Shown here one piece after another: positions 7,712 through 16,410 of a DNA stretch of 64,000 bases. A program made the position numbers and the translations under genes. Position 1 is the first letter of the stretch. Each line of letters starts with the position of its first letter. The DNA is taken from assembly GCF_001429765.1 (NCBI RefSeq), contig NZ_LMJB01000009.1, positions 357,128-421,127 on the forward strand, read 5' to 3'. The DNA is from Flavobacterium sp. Root901 (GTDB lineage Bacteria > Bacteroidota > Bacteroidia > Flavobacteriales > Flavobacteriaceae). A model generated the notes under the pieces. The model made no database searches, was not told the origin of the DNA, and saw nothing but the letters and a program-made list of their open reading frames with translations.

Positions 7712-9058
7712 TTAAGCTACTGCTTTTCTATTTTTACCAGTCTTCATTAAACCATCATAATGCTTGTTTAACAAGTATGAGTTGATTTGTTGAATAGTAT
7801 CTATTGCAACCCCAACCATAATTATTAATGAGGTACCTCCAAAAAACATTGCCCAAGATTGTTGTACATCCATAATACTTACAACAATAGCTGGGAACAC
7901 AGCAATTAAAGCAAGGAATAAAGATCCTGGGAAAGTTATTAAAGACATCACTTTATCTAAAAAATCTGAAGTTTCAGCTCCCGGACGAACGCCTGGAATA
8001 AAACCACCGCTTCTTTTTAAATCATCAGCCATTTTGTTAGTAGGTACAGTGATCGCAGTATAAAAGAATGTAAATACAATAATTAAAGTTGCAAAAACAA
8101 AATTATACCAAAAACCAAACATATTACTAAATGCACCAACAATAGATTGTGATGTATCTGACTTAGAAAGTCCAGCTACAGCTGCAGGTATAAACATAAT
8201 TGCCTGAGCAAAAATGATTGGCATAACTCCAGAAGCGTTAAGCTTAAGAGGAATCCATTGTCTATTACCACCTGCCAAATCCTGCTCGTAATCTCCAGTT
8301 GTTGTACGACGAGCGTATTGTACCGGAATTTTACGTACTGCCATAGTAAGCAATACACAAGAAATGATTACTAATAACCACACAATAATTTCAATAACTA
8401 ACAACATTGGACCTCCATTGTTATTGGTAACTCTCGTTGTAAACTCTTGAATAAAAGCTTGTGGTAAACGAGCCAGGATACCAACCATAATTAATAATGA
8501 AATTCCATTTCCAATACCTTTATCTGTAATTTTTTCACCAAGCCACATAGCAAAAATTGTACCAGTAACTAAGATGATAACAGACGAGAACAAAAATTCA
8601 GGAGAATTAAAGCCTAGTAGAAAAGCACTACCAGGCAATGTTCTGTATAAATTATAGATATAAGTTGGACCTTGAACCAGTGTAATAGCTATAGTCAACC
8701 AACGAGTGATTTGATTAATCTTTTTTCTACCACTTTCTCCATCATTCTGAAGTTTTTGTAAATAAGGAATAGCAATTCCCATTAACTGAACAACAATAGA
8801 TGCAGAAATATAAGGCATGATACCTAAAGCAAAAACTGAAGCTTTAGAGAAAGCACCCCCAGTAAACATGTCTAGGATAGATCCTAAACCATTTTTAGTT
8901 TGTCCCGCTAAACCAGTTAATTGAGTTGCATCAATCCCCGGAAGCGTAACATGTGCACCAAAACGATAGACTAAAAGTAATCCTAATGTAATTAAGATTC
9001 TGTTTTTCAGTTCTTCGATTTTCCAAACATTACTTAGTGATTCAATAAATTTCTTCAT
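7712..9058 (-). CDS. secY: Protein translocase subunit SecY
   Basis: 448 aa. SecY forms the channel of the SecYEG translocon in the inner membrane. About ten hydrophobic segments are visible; the N-terminal region has the VYRFGAHVTLPGID motif, and the plug region and the basic cytoplasmic loop GGFIPGVRPG are conserved. Position after rplO in the spc operon is standard. secE would be elsewhere. Confidence 0.97.
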   Translation of the reverse strand: MKKFIESLSNVWKIEELKNRILITLGLLLVYRFGAHVTLPGIDATQLTGLAGQTKNGLGSILDMFTGGAFSKASVFALGIMPYISASIVVQLMGIAIPYLQKLQNDGESGRKKINQITRWLTIAITLVQGPTYIYNLYRTLPGSAFLLGFNSPEFLFSSVIILVTGTIFAMWLGEKITDKGIGNGISLLIMVGILARLPQAFIQEFTTRVTNNNGGPMLLVIEIIVWLLVIISCVLLTMAVRKIPVQYARRTTTGDYEQDLAGGNRQWIPLKLNASGVMPIIFAQAIMFIPAAVAGLSKSDTSQSIVGAFSNMFGFWYNFVFATLIIVFTFFYTAITVPTNKMADDLKRSGGFIPGVRPGAETSDFLDKVMSLITFPGSLFLALIAVFPAIVVSIMDVQQSWAMFFGGTSLIIMVGVAIDTIQQINSYLLNKHYDGLMKTGKNRKAVA

Positions 9059-9071
9059 CTTAATAGATAAG

Positions 9072-9524
9072 TTATATAGTTACAGCTTCACCACCAGCAG
9101 CTTCAATAGCAGCTTTTGCAGTAGCAGTAAATTTGTGGGCAGTTACTTTTAATTTTGCTTTCAATTCACCTCTACCTAAAATCTTAACGATTTCATTTTT
9201 TGAAGCAAGACGATTTGCTACGAAATCTGTCATAGAAACAGAATCAGTAATCACACCATTGTCTACTAATAATTGAAGCGTATCTAAATTAACACCTTCG
9301 TATTCTTTACGATTGATGTTTTTGAAACCAAACTTAGGAACACGTCTTTGAAGTGGCATTTGTCCACCCTCAAAACCAATCTTTTTAGAATAACCAGAAC
9401 GAGATTTTGCTCCTTTGTGACCTCTTGCAGAAGTACCACCTTTTCCAGAACCTTCTCCTCTACCTACTCTTTTATTTTGATTGTGCGTTGATCCTTCAGC
9501 AGGTTGTAAGTTACTTAAATTCAT
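9072..9524 (-). CDS. rplO: 50S ribosomal protein L15
   Basis: 150 aa. L15 is a late-assembling 23S-binding protein. The glycine/arginine-rich N-terminal extension (KRVGRGEGSGKGGTSARGHK) that threads into 23S rRNA and the GFEGGQMPLQRRVPKFGF motif are diagnostic. It lies 11 bases after rpmD and 13 before secY. Confidence 0.98.
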   Translation of the reverse strand: MNLSNLQPAEGSTHNQNKRVGRGEGSGKGGTSARGHKGAKSRSGYSKKIGFEGGQMPLQRRVPKFGFKNINRKEYEGVNLDTLQLLVDNGVITDSVSMTDFVANRLASKNEIVKILGRGELKAKLKVTAHKFTATAKAAIEAAGGEAVTI

Positions 9525-9535
9525 AACAGTATTTG

Positions 9536-9718
9536 TTATTTAGCTTCTTCAACAGAAACTAAGTGTTTAACTTTGTTTATCATACCAAGGATAGCAGGAT
9601 TTGATTCATGCTCCACAACTTGTCCTAATTTACGTAGACCTAAAGCTTCTAAACCTCTCTTTTGAGAAAGAGGACAGTTGATCTTGCTTCTTACTTGTTT
9701 TACTAATAATTTAGCCAT
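9536..9718 (-). CDS. rpmD: 50S ribosomal protein L30
   Basis: 60 aa, the usual size for bacterial L30, a small surface protein of the large subunit. The segment LLVKQVRSKINCPLSQKRGL and the conserved TLxALGLRKLGQ-type stretch (here LEALGLRKLGQVVEH) identify it. It is placed between rpsE and rplO as in most bacteria. Confidence 0.97.
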   Translation of the reverse strand: MAKLLVKQVRSKINCPLSQKRGLEALGLRKLGQVVEHESNPAILGMINKVKHLVSVEEAK

Positions 9719-9729
9719 AATTTCCTTGA

Positions 9730-10251
9730 TTAACCTTTAAAAACTTTTTCTAAAGAAACTCCTCTCTGTTTTGCAACAGTATGAGCGCTTCTCATTTGTA
9801 ATAAAGCATCAAAAGTTGCTTTAACTACGTTATGAGGATTTGATGATCCTTGAGATTTTGATAATACGTCGTGAATTCCTACTGATTCAAGAACTGAACG
9901 AACAGCTCCACCAGCAATAACCCCTGTACCATGAGAAGCAGGAATTAAGAATACACGTGCACCACCAAATTTACCTTTTTGTTCGTGAGGAACTGATTGA
10001 CCATTCAAAGGAATTTTTACTAAATTTTTCTTAGCATCTTCTACTGCTTTCGCAATTGCTTCAGAAACATCTTTAGATTTTCCTAATCCGTGACCAACTA
10101 CTCCATTTTCATCACCTACAACTACAATAGCAGAAAAACCAAAAGCTCTACCTCCTTTTGTAACTTTAGTAACACGATTCACACTTACCAGACGATCTTT
10201 AAGTTCAAGACCACTAGGTTTTACCAATTCTACATTTTTGTATTTAGACAT
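9730..10251 (-). CDS. rpsE: 30S ribosomal protein S5
   Basis: 173 aa. S5 takes part in decoding accuracy and mRNA helicase activity at the entry channel. The N-terminal dsRNA-binding-like domain (about 15-80; LVSVNRVTKVTKGGRAFGFS) carries the loop in which spectinomycin-resistance changes occur in other species. The C-terminal domain contains ASHGTGVIAGGAVRSVLE. It follows rplR by 6 bases. Confidence 0.98.
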   Translation of the reverse strand: MSKYKNVELVKPSGLELKDRLVSVNRVTKVTKGGRAFGFSAIVVVGDENGVVGHGLGKSKDVSEAIAKAVEDAKKNLVKIPLNGQSVPHEQKGKFGGARVFLIPASHGTGVIAGGAVRSVLESVGIHDVLSKSQGSSNPHNVVKATFDALLQMRSAHTVAKQRGVSLEKVFKG

Positions 10252-10257
10252 AATATA

Positions 10258-10608
10258 TTAGAATTTAAGTCCAGCGGCTCTTGCGCCTTCTGCTAATGAT
10301 TTAATACGACCGTGATATAAATAACCACCTCTATCGAAAGTAATGGTATCAATCCCAGCTTGTAACGCTTTCTCTGCAACTAATTTTCCAACAGCAGCAG
10401 CGATTTCAACGTTAGTACCTTTTCCTATTTCTTTTTCTCTCGAAGATGCAGCTAATATAGTAACTCCATTTACATCATCAATAAGTTGAGCATAAATTTC
10501 TTTGTTACTTCTAAATACAGATAGTCTTGGTTTAGCAGCAGAACCACTAATTGTTTTTCTAATTCTGAATTTAATTCTCTGTCTTCTTTCAGATTTTGTT
10601 AATGACAT
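10258..10608 (-). CDS. rplR: 50S ribosomal protein L18
   Basis: 116 aa. L18 binds 5S rRNA and helps place it in the central protuberance. Visible hallmarks are the basic N-terminus ERRQRIKFRIRK, the PRLSVFRSNKEIYAQLIDD strand and the end FDRGGYLYHGRIKSLAEGAR. It lies 11 bases after rplF in spc-operon order. Confidence 0.98.
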   Translation of the reverse strand: MSLTKSERRQRIKFRIRKTISGSAAKPRLSVFRSNKEIYAQLIDDVNGVTILAASSREKEIGKGTNVEIAAAVGKLVAEKALQAGIDTITFDRGGYLYHGRIKSLAEGARAAGLKF

Positions 10609-10619
10609 AATCTTATATT

Positions 10620-11162
10620 TTAAGCTGATTTACCTGCTTTTCTTCTTAATACTTCACCCACAAATTTAACACCTTTACCTTTGTATGGCTCAGGCTTACG
10701 GAAACCTCTGATTTTCGCAGCAACCTGTCCTAAAAGTTGTTTGTCAAATGATGTTAATTTTACGATTGGGTTTTTACCTTTTTCAGATATTGTTTCTAAA
10801 GATACTTCTGGAGCAATTTCTAAAACAATATTGTGAGAATATCCAAGAGCTAAATCTAATTTTTGTCCTTGGTTTGAAGCTCTATAACCAACTCCAACTA
10901 ATTCTAGTTCTTTTGTGAAACCTTCAGAAACACCGATAATCATATTATTGATCAAAGATCTAAATAATCCGTGTTTTGCTCTGTGGTCTTTATGATCAGA
11001 CGATCTTTCTACTGATACTTGATCGCCTTCAACTTTTACAGTTACGTCCGAAAACTCCTGAACTAGCTGACCTTTTTTTCCTTTTACTGTAATAATACCG
11101 TCTTTAACTTCTACAGTTACACCAGCAGGGATTACAATTGGGCTTTTACCTATTCTTGACAT
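10620..11162 (-). CDS. rplF: 50S ribosomal protein L6
   Basis: 180 aa. L6 has two related domains and sits near the factor-binding site of the large subunit. The start MSRIGKSPIVIPAGVTVEV and the C-terminal signature PEPYKGKGVKFVGEVLRRK are typical. It follows rpsH by 18 bases. Confidence 0.98.
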   Translation of the reverse strand: MSRIGKSPIVIPAGVTVEVKDGIITVKGKKGQLVQEFSDVTVKVEGDQVSVERSSDHKDHRAKHGLFRSLINNMIIGVSEGFTKELELVGVGYRASNQGQKLDLALGYSHNIVLEIAPEVSLETISEKGKNPIVKLTSFDKQLLGQVAAKIRGFRKPEPYKGKGVKFVGEVLRRKAGKSA

Positions 11163-11180
11163 CTTATCTAGTGTTTAAAA

Positions 11181-11579
11181 TTAGTATACGTAACAAATTA
11201 CTTCACCACCTACATTTAATTGCTTAGCTTGTTTTCCTGTCATCAAACCTTTTGATGTAGAAACAATAGCAATTCCTAATCCGTTAAGGATTCTTGGTAA
11301 TTTGGCAGCACCTGCGTACTTACGTAAACCAGGTTTACTAATTCTTTGGATATCTTTAATTACAGGCTCTTTAGTATCTTTATCATACTTTAAAGCAATT
11401 TTGATAGAACCTTGAACAGTGTTCGTCTCAAATTTGTAACTTAAGATATAACCTTGATCAAATAAGATCTTAGTTATTTCTTTTTTAAGATTAGAAGCTG
11501 GAATTTCAACAACTTTGTGGTTTGCAGCCACAGCGTTACGAACTCTAGTCAAATAATCTGCAATAGGATCTGTATACAT
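11181..11579 (-). CDS. rpsH: 30S ribosomal protein S8
   Basis: 132 aa from the ATG at 11579. S8 binds 16S helix 21 early in assembly and in E. coli represses the spc operon. A longer frame with GTG at 11615 exists, but its extra 12 residues are not like S8, overlap a hairpin, and the universal S8 start MYTDPIADYLTRVRNA begins at 11579. The C-terminal signature STSKGLMTGKQAKQLNVGGE is intact. It follows rpsN across a 77-base gap that is unusually wide for this operon. Confidence 0.96.
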   Translation of the reverse strand: MYTDPIADYLTRVRNAVAANHKVVEIPASNLKKEITKILFDQGYILSYKFETNTVQGSIKIALKYDKDTKEPVIKDIQRISKPGLRKYAGAAKLPRILNGLGIAIVSTSKGLMTGKQAKQLNVGGEVICYVY

Positions 11580-11599
11580 ATGTATTTGATTGCGATTAT

Positions 11600-11629
11600 G
11601 GTTTTCAGGAAGCACCCGCCTCCTGAACC
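11600..11629 (-). promoter_or_regulatory. Hairpin in the rpsN-rpsH gap (candidate spc-operon control site)
   Basis: Minus strand TTCAGGA (11627-11621) pairs with TCCTGAA (11610-11604) around a 10-base G-rich loop; GG/CC pairs can extend the stem past a small bulge. It ends about 20 bases before the rpsH ATG. No T run follows, so it is not a simple terminator. S8 is a repressor in other bacteria; a similar role here is inference. Confidence 0.4.
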
Positions 11630-11656
11630 TTTAATCAATTTATAAACTTTTTTAAA

Positions 11657-11926
11657 TTACCAGCTGGCTTTTTTTACACCTGGAATTAATCCATTGTTAG
11701 CCATTTCACGGAAAGTTACACGAGAGATACCGAATTGACGGATATAACCTCTAGGTCTTCCAGTTAATTTGCAACGATTGTGTAAACGAACAGGTGAAGC
11801 ATTTTTAGGTAATCTTTGTAAACCTTCATAGTCTCCAGCTTCTAATAAAGCTTTTCTCTTTTCAGCATACTTAGCTACCGTTTTCTCTCTTTTCACCTCG
11901 CGGGCTTTCATTGATTCTTTAGCCAT
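11657..11926 (-). CDS. rpsN: 30S ribosomal protein S14 (zinc-free form)
   Basis: 89 aa, the long C-minus type without the CxxC pair of the 61-aa zinc form. S14 sits in the 30S head. The diagnostic segment is NRCKLTGRPRGYIRQFGISR, followed by REMANNGLIPGVKKASW at the end. It starts 3 bases after the rplE stop, suggesting coupled translation. Confidence 0.97.
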   Translation of the reverse strand: MAKESMKAREVKREKTVAKYAEKRKALLEAGDYEGLQRLPKNASPVRLHNRCKLTGRPRGYIRQFGISRVTFREMANNGLIPGVKKASW

Positions 11927-11929
11927 GTC

Positions 11930-12481
11930 TTAATTCTTTTTAAAAGGTAATCCTAATTCAGCCAATAATGACTTTGCTTCCTTGTCTGTTTTTGCAGTAG
12001 TAACAAATGTAATATCCATTCCTGAGATTTTGTTTACTTTGTCAATATCAATTTCTGGGAAAATGATTTGCTCCAAAACTCCAAGATTGTAGTTACCTCT
12101 TCCGTCGAAACCAGTAGCTTTAATACCACCAAAATCTCTAACACGTGGTAAAGCAGAAGTAATAAGTCTATCTAAAAACTCATACATTCTTTCGCCACGT
12201 AAAGTAACTTTTGCTCCAATAGGCATCCCTTTTCTTAATTTGAAAGACGCAACGTCTTTCTTAGAAATTGTAGATACTGCTTTTTGTCCAGTGATCTTTG
12301 TTAACTCATCAACTGCATAGTCAATAAGTTTTTTATCAGATACAGCTGCACCAACTCCACGGCTCAAAACGATTTTTTCAAGTTTAGGAACTTGCATTAC
12401 GTTTGTATATCCGAATTCTTCTTTAAGAGCAGAGATCACTCTACTCTTATATTCTTCTTTTAGTCTAGGTGTATATGCCAT
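11930..12481 (-). CDS. rplE: 50S ribosomal protein L5
   Basis: 183 aa. L5 binds 5S rRNA and contacts the P-site tRNA. Visible family segments are the N-terminal YKSRVISALKEEFGYTNVMQ, TLRGERMYEFLDRLITSALP and the end LLAELGLPFKK. It follows rplX by only 2 bases. Confidence 0.98.
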   Translation of the reverse strand: MAYTPRLKEEYKSRVISALKEEFGYTNVMQVPKLEKIVLSRGVGAAVSDKKLIDYAVDELTKITGQKAVSTISKKDVASFKLRKGMPIGAKVTLRGERMYEFLDRLITSALPRVRDFGGIKATGFDGRGNYNLGVLEQIIFPEIDIDKVNKISGMDITFVTTAKTDKEAKSLLAELGLPFKKN

Positions 12482-12483
12482 TA

Positions 12484-12798
12484 CTATAGTACTTGATTAG
12501 ATTTTTTTGAAAATCTTACTTTCTTATCTCCTTCTACTCTAATACCTACTCTAGTTGTTTCCTTAGTTTTAGGATCAATTAAAGCAATGTTAGAAATTTG
12601 AATAGAAGCCTCTTTCTTAACGATACCACCTTGAGGGTTTTTAGCACTTGGTTTAGTATGTTTTGAAACCAGGTTTACACCTTCAACGATCGCTTTGTTT
12701 TTTTCACGGTAAACACGTAAAACTTTACCTTCAGCACCTTTATGGTCTCCAGCAATAACTCTTACGATATCTCCTGATTTTATTTTTAGCTTTATCAT
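12484..12798 (-). CDS. rplX: 50S ribosomal protein L24
   Basis: 104 aa. L24 initiates assembly of the large subunit near the tunnel exit. An N-terminal KOW motif (IKSGDIVRVIAGDHKGAEGK) and the KHTKPSAKNPQGGIVKKEA stretch define the family. It lies between rplN and rplE. Confidence 0.97.
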   Translation of the reverse strand: MIKLKIKSGDIVRVIAGDHKGAEGKVLRVYREKNKAIVEGVNLVSKHTKPSAKNPQGGIVKKEASIQISNIALIDPKTKETTRVGIRVEGDKKVRFSKKSNQVL

Positions 12799-12809
12799 CT
12801 TAAAACGAA

Positions 12810-13178
12810 TTAAAGCACTTCTGGTGCTAATGATACAATTTTCATGAATTGTTTTTCACGAAGTTCTCTTGCTACCGGACCAAAAACACGAGTTCCTCTC
12901 ATTTCTCCTGCAGCATTCAATAGAACACATGCATTGTCATCGAAACGGATATAAGAACCATCAGCTCTTCTCACTTCTTTTTTAGTACGTACAACAACTG
13001 CAGTTGAAACAGCTCCTTTTTTTACGTTTCCGTTTGGAGTTGCATCTTTGATAGAAACTACAATTTTGTCACCAACAGAGGCATATCTTCTTTTAGTACC
13101 TCCTAAAACACGAATAGTTAAAACTTCTTTAGCTCCCGTGTTATCTGCTACTTTTAGTCTTGATTCTTGTTGTACCAT
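12810..13178 (-). CDS. rplN: 50S ribosomal protein L14
   Basis: 122 aa, invariant length. L14 forms an intersubunit bridge and is the docking site of the silencing factor RsfS in other bacteria. The start MVQQESRLKVADNTGAKEVL and the segment FGPVARELREKQFMKIVSLA are nearly identical to other bacterial L14 proteins. It starts 2 bases after the rpsQ stop. Confidence 0.98.
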   Translation of the reverse strand: MVQQESRLKVADNTGAKEVLTIRVLGGTKRRYASVGDKIVVSIKDATPNGNVKKGAVSTAVVVRTKKEVRRADGSYIRFDDNACVLLNAAGEMRGTRVFGPVARELREKQFMKIVSLAPEVL

Positions 13179-13180
13179 AA

Positions 13181-13441
13181 TTATTTAGCTCTTTCTAAGA
13201 TTTCAACTAATCTCCAACATTTTGTTTTACTTAAAGGACGCGTTTCGCTAATTCTTACAGTATCTCCAATGTTACAGTCGTTTGTTTCGTCGTGTGCAAC
13301 ATATTTCTTAGTTTTCAACACGAACTTACCGTATAATGGGTGTTTTACTTTTCTTACCTCAGAAATAACGATAGATTTATCCATCTTATTTGAAGTAACA
13401 ACACCTATTCTTTCTTTTCTTAAATTTCTTTTTTCTTCCAT
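13181..13441 (-). CDS. rpsQ: 30S ribosomal protein S17
   Basis: 86 aa. S17 is an OB-fold protein binding the 5' domain of 16S rRNA. The core RIGVVTSNKMDKSIVISEVR, then HPLYGKFVLKTKKYVAHDE and the RISETRPLSKTKCWRLVE end are typical. The gene follows rpmC by 17 bases. Confidence 0.97.
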   Translation of the reverse strand: MEEKRNLRKERIGVVTSNKMDKSIVISEVRKVKHPLYGKFVLKTKKYVAHDETNDCNIGDTVRISETRPLSKTKCWRLVEILERAK

Positions 13442-13458
13442 CTTTCAGCAGAATACAA

Positions 13459-13650
13459 TTATTGTAACTCTCTTTTAGTTAACTCTGTAGCTAGTCTTGC
13501 AACTGTTCTTCTAACACTTCTAATTTGAAGCGGGTTAGCAATTGGAGAAATAGCGTGAGCCATTTTTAGGTCAGCATATACTTTCTTAGTTTGACTAAGC
13601 TTTTCTTGCAACTCCGCTGCAGAAAGATCTTTTATTTCTGATTGTTTCAT
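13459..13650 (-). CDS. rpmC: 50S ribosomal protein L29
   Basis: 63 aa, a helical hairpin protein at the tunnel exit, part of the docking site for trigger factor and SRP. The pattern EIKDLSAAELQEKLSQTKK followed by NPLQIRSVRRTVARLATEL fits L29. It lies 12 bases after rplP. Confidence 0.97.
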   Translation of the reverse strand: MKQSEIKDLSAAELQEKLSQTKKVYADLKMAHAISPIANPLQIRSVRRTVARLATELTKRELQ

Positions 13651-13662
13651 AATAAATATAAA

Positions 13663-14088
13663 TTATGCTTCGAAATCTCTAGCAACGACGAACTTAGTTT
13701 TTACTGGAAGTTTTTGAGCTGCAAGACGTAAAGCCTCTTTTGCAACTGATAATGGAACCCCTCCAACTTCAAACATAATTCTTCCTGGTTTAACAACAGC
13801 AGCCCAATACTCAACTGCTCCTTTACCTTTACCCATACGTACTTCAAGAGGTTTCTTAGTAATAGGTTTGTCTGGAAATATTTTAATCCATAATTGTCCC
13901 TCTCTTTTCATGTAACGAGTTGCAGCAATACGTGCAGCTTCGATTTGACGAGAAGTTAAGAACATTCCATCTTCATGTACAGATTTAATACCAAACATTC
14001 CATTTGAAAGTTCATGCCCTCTTTGAGAGTTACCTTTCATTTTACCTTTTTGTACCTTACGGTATTTTGTTCTTTTAGGCTGTAACAT
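13663..14088 (-). CDS. rplP: 50S ribosomal protein L16
   Basis: 141 aa. L16 helps form the A-site tRNA pocket. The start MLQPKRTKYRKVQKGKMKGN, the ARIAATRYMKREGQLWIKIF segment and MGKGKGAVEYWAAVVKPGRI are diagnostic. It lies 19 bases after rpsC. Confidence 0.98.
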   Translation of the reverse strand: MLQPKRTKYRKVQKGKMKGNSQRGHELSNGMFGIKSVHEDGMFLTSRQIEAARIAATRYMKREGQLWIKIFPDKPITKKPLEVRMGKGKGAVEYWAAVVKPGRIMFEVGGVPLSVAKEALRLAAQKLPVKTKFVVARDFEA

Positions 14089-14107
14089 TTTTCTTTAGTT
14101 TAAAAAT

Positions 14108-14866
14108 TTACTTTCTTTTACGAGCGTCTGGTTTTCCACCTTTATTAAAGTTAGATTTACCTCTAGGGGCATCTCCACCTTTACCACCGCCAGTACCAGA
14201 TTGTTTTTTATCCATTCCAGCAAGTGGAGAAAGATCTCTCTTTCCATAAACTTCACCTTTCATGATCCATACTTTGATTCCCATTCTACCATAAGTAGTG
14301 TGAGCTTCCGCCAAAGCATAATCAATATCAGCTCTGAAAGTTGATAGAGGAATTCTACCTTCTTTGAAACCTTCTGAACGCGCCATCTCAGCACCATTCA
14401 AACGACCAGAAATCAAAACTTTGATACCTTCAGCGTTCATACGCATAGAAGCAGCAATAGCCATTTTGATTGCACGTCTGTAAGAGATACGGCTTTCGAT
14501 TTGACGAGCGATGCTTGTCGCCACAAGATAAGCATCTAATTCAGGTCTTTTAATTTCAAAGATGTTAATTTGAACCTCTTTGTCAGTAACTTTCTTAAGT
14601 TCTTCTTTTAACTTGTCTACCTCTTGTCCGCCTTTTCCGATAATGATACCAGGTCTAGCAGTAGTGATAGTAACGGTTACAAGCTTTAAAGTTCTCTCGA
14701 TGATTACTTTAGATACACTAGCTTTTGATAAACGAGCGTGGATATACTTTCTGATTTTGTGATCTTCGGCAAGTTTATCACCGTAATCATTTCCACCATA
14801 CCAGTTTGAGTCCCATCCTCTGATGATACCAAGTCTATTTCCAATTGGATTTGTCTTTTGTCCCAT
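14108..14866 (-). CDS. rpsC: 30S ribosomal protein S3
   Basis: 252 aa. S3 lines the mRNA entry channel. A KH domain with the GKGG loop at residues 77-80 is visible (RPGIIIGKGGQEVDKL), followed by the C-terminal S3 domain with TFRADIDYALAEAHTTYGRM. The last roughly 35 residues form a glycine/lysine-rich tail that makes the protein a little longer than E. coli S3. It starts 5 bases after rplV. Confidence 0.98.
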   Translation of the reverse strand: MGQKTNPIGNRLGIIRGWDSNWYGGNDYGDKLAEDHKIRKYIHARLSKASVSKVIIERTLKLVTVTITTARPGIIIGKGGQEVDKLKEELKKVTDKEVQINIFEIKRPELDAYLVATSIARQIESRISYRRAIKMAIAASMRMNAEGIKVLISGRLNGAEMARSEGFKEGRIPLSTFRADIDYALAEAHTTYGRMGIKVWIMKGEVYGKRDLSPLAGMDKKQSGTGGGKGGDAPRGKSNFNKGGKPDARKRK

Positions 14867-14871
14867 GCTGC

Positions 14872-15285
14872 TTAAGAATTGCTTTGTGTGTTATTGATAG
14901 CTCCAAGCACGATTGTTACGTGGTTAGAACGTTTTCTTATTCTGTGTGCACGACCTTGTGGAGCTGGACGAAGTCTTTTTAACATCATACCACCATCTAC
15001 TCTGATCTCTTTAACAAATAATCCAGCTTCTTCTAAATTACCTTCACTATTTTTTTGCTCCCAGTTATTGATTGCAGATAATAATAGTTTTTCTAATTTT
15101 CTTGAAGCTTCTTTAGAACTGAATCTTAAAATGTTAAGTGCTCTTTCTACCTTCTGACCTCTTACCAAGTCCGCTACTAAGCGCATTTTTCTAGGTGAAG
15201 TAGGGCAGTTATTCAATTTTGCGAAAGCAATAGACTTATTAGCCTCTTTTCTCGCATCTGCTGTTTCTCTTTTACGAACTCCCAT
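14872..15285 (-). CDS. rplV: 50S ribosomal protein L22
   Basis: 137 aa. L22 reaches into the exit tunnel with a beta-hairpin (here around VDGGMMLKRLRPAPQGRAHR), the region where macrolide-resistance changes occur in other species. The segment NCPTSPRKMRLVADLVRGQK is typical. A charged N-terminal extension of about 15 residues precedes the conserved core. Confidence 0.97.
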   Translation of the reverse strand: MGVRKRETADARKEANKSIAFAKLNNCPTSPRKMRLVADLVRGQKVERALNILRFSSKEASRKLEKLLLSAINNWEQKNSEGNLEEAGLFVKEIRVDGGMMLKRLRPAPQGRAHRIRKRSNHVTIVLGAINNTQSNS

Positions 15286-15291
15286 TGCTTC

Positions 15292-15570
15292 TTATTTTTT
15301 ACCTTTATTTTTTGCTCCAGCATGACCTCTAAAAGATCTAGTTGGTGAAAACTCTCCTAATTTGTGACCTACCATGTTTTCTGTTACGTAAACTGGTACA
15401 AATTGACGACCGTTATGAACTGCGATAGTTTGTCCAACGAAATCCGGAGTAATCATAGAAGCTCTAGACCAAGTCTTTACTACACTATTTTTACCACTTT
15501 CTACGTTTTCCTGAACTTTCTTGTCTAATTTATAATGAACGAAAGGTCCTTTTTTTAATGAACGTGCCAT
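15292..15570 (-). CDS. rpsS: 30S ribosomal protein S19
   Basis: 92 aa. S19 partners with S13 in the 30S head. The start MARSLKKGPFVHYKLDKKV and the end GHKLGEFSPTRSFRGHAG are nearly invariant in bacteria. It sits 6 bases from both rplB and rplV. Confidence 0.98.
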   Translation of the reverse strand: MARSLKKGPFVHYKLDKKVQENVESGKNSVVKTWSRASMITPDFVGQTIAVHNGRQFVPVYVTENMVGHKLGEFSPTRSFRGHAGAKNKGKK

Positions 15571-15576
15571 ATCTTA

Positions 15577-16401
15577 TTATTTCTTTCTACGTTCTACGAT
15601 ATACTTGTTACTCGGGTTTTTCTTAGAACGAGTTCTGTAACCTTTAGCTGGCAATCCGTTTCTTGAACGTGGGTGCCCTCCAGAAGAACGTCCTTCACCA
15701 CCTCCCATAGGGTGATCAACAGGGTTCATCGCTACTGGTCTAGTTCTAGGTCTTCTTCCTAACCATCTTGTTCTACCTGCTTTACCAGATACAACTAATT
15801 GGTGGTCAGAATTAGAAACAGCTCCAATTGTAGCCGAACAAGTTAACAAGATCAATCTTGTCTCTCCAGATGGCATTTTAATTGTAGCGTATTTCCCGTC
15901 TCTTGCCATTAACTGAGCAAAAGTTCCAGCTGAACGAGCAATTACAGCTCCTTGTCCTGGACGTAACTCAATACAAGATATAACAGTTCCAAGAGGAATT
16001 CTGCTTAAAGGTAATGTATTACCAATTTCAGGCTGAGATTCTGGACCAGAAACTAATTTCTGACCAACTTTCAATCCATTTTGAGCAATTACATAAGTTT
16101 TCTCTCCATCAGCATAAGCCAATAAAGCGATAAATGCAGTACGATTTGGATCGTATTCGATTGATTTCACTGTAGCTGGAATTCCATCTTTAGTTCTTTT
16201 GAAATCAATAATACGATATCTCTGCTTGTGACCACCACCCGTATAACGCATGGTCATCTTTCCTTGACTATTTCTACCTCCAGAGTTTTTTATCGGCGCT
16301 ATCAAAGAGCGTTCCGGCTTATCAGTTGTAATGGCGTCATAACCATTCACAACTCTAAATCGCTGACCTGGGGTAATAGGTTTTAATTTTCTTACTGACA
16401 T
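15577..16401 (-). CDS. rplB: 50S ribosomal protein L2
   Basis: 274 aa, the standard length. L2 is required for subunit joining and the peptidyl-transferase centre. The functionally important C-terminal region contains AMNPVDHPMGGGEGRSSGGH with the conserved histidine in DHPMGGGEG. The tail TRSKKNPSNKYIVERRKK is basic as usual. It lies 9 bases after rplW. Confidence 0.98.
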   Translation of the reverse strand: MSVRKLKPITPGQRFRVVNGYDAITTDKPERSLIAPIKNSGGRNSQGKMTMRYTGGGHKQRYRIIDFKRTKDGIPATVKSIEYDPNRTAFIALLAYADGEKTYVIAQNGLKVGQKLVSGPESQPEIGNTLPLSRIPLGTVISCIELRPGQGAVIARSAGTFAQLMARDGKYATIKMPSGETRLILLTCSATIGAVSNSDHQLVVSGKAGRTRWLGRRPRTRPVAMNPVDHPMGGGEGRSSGGHPRSRNGLPAKGYRTRSKKNPSNKYIVERRKK

Positions 16402-16410
16402 TTTTCTATC

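Noticed and set aside
13167..13478. 103-codon plus-strand frame opposite rpsQ
   Set aside because: Antisense to a conserved ribosomal gene, without promoter or protein-like composition.
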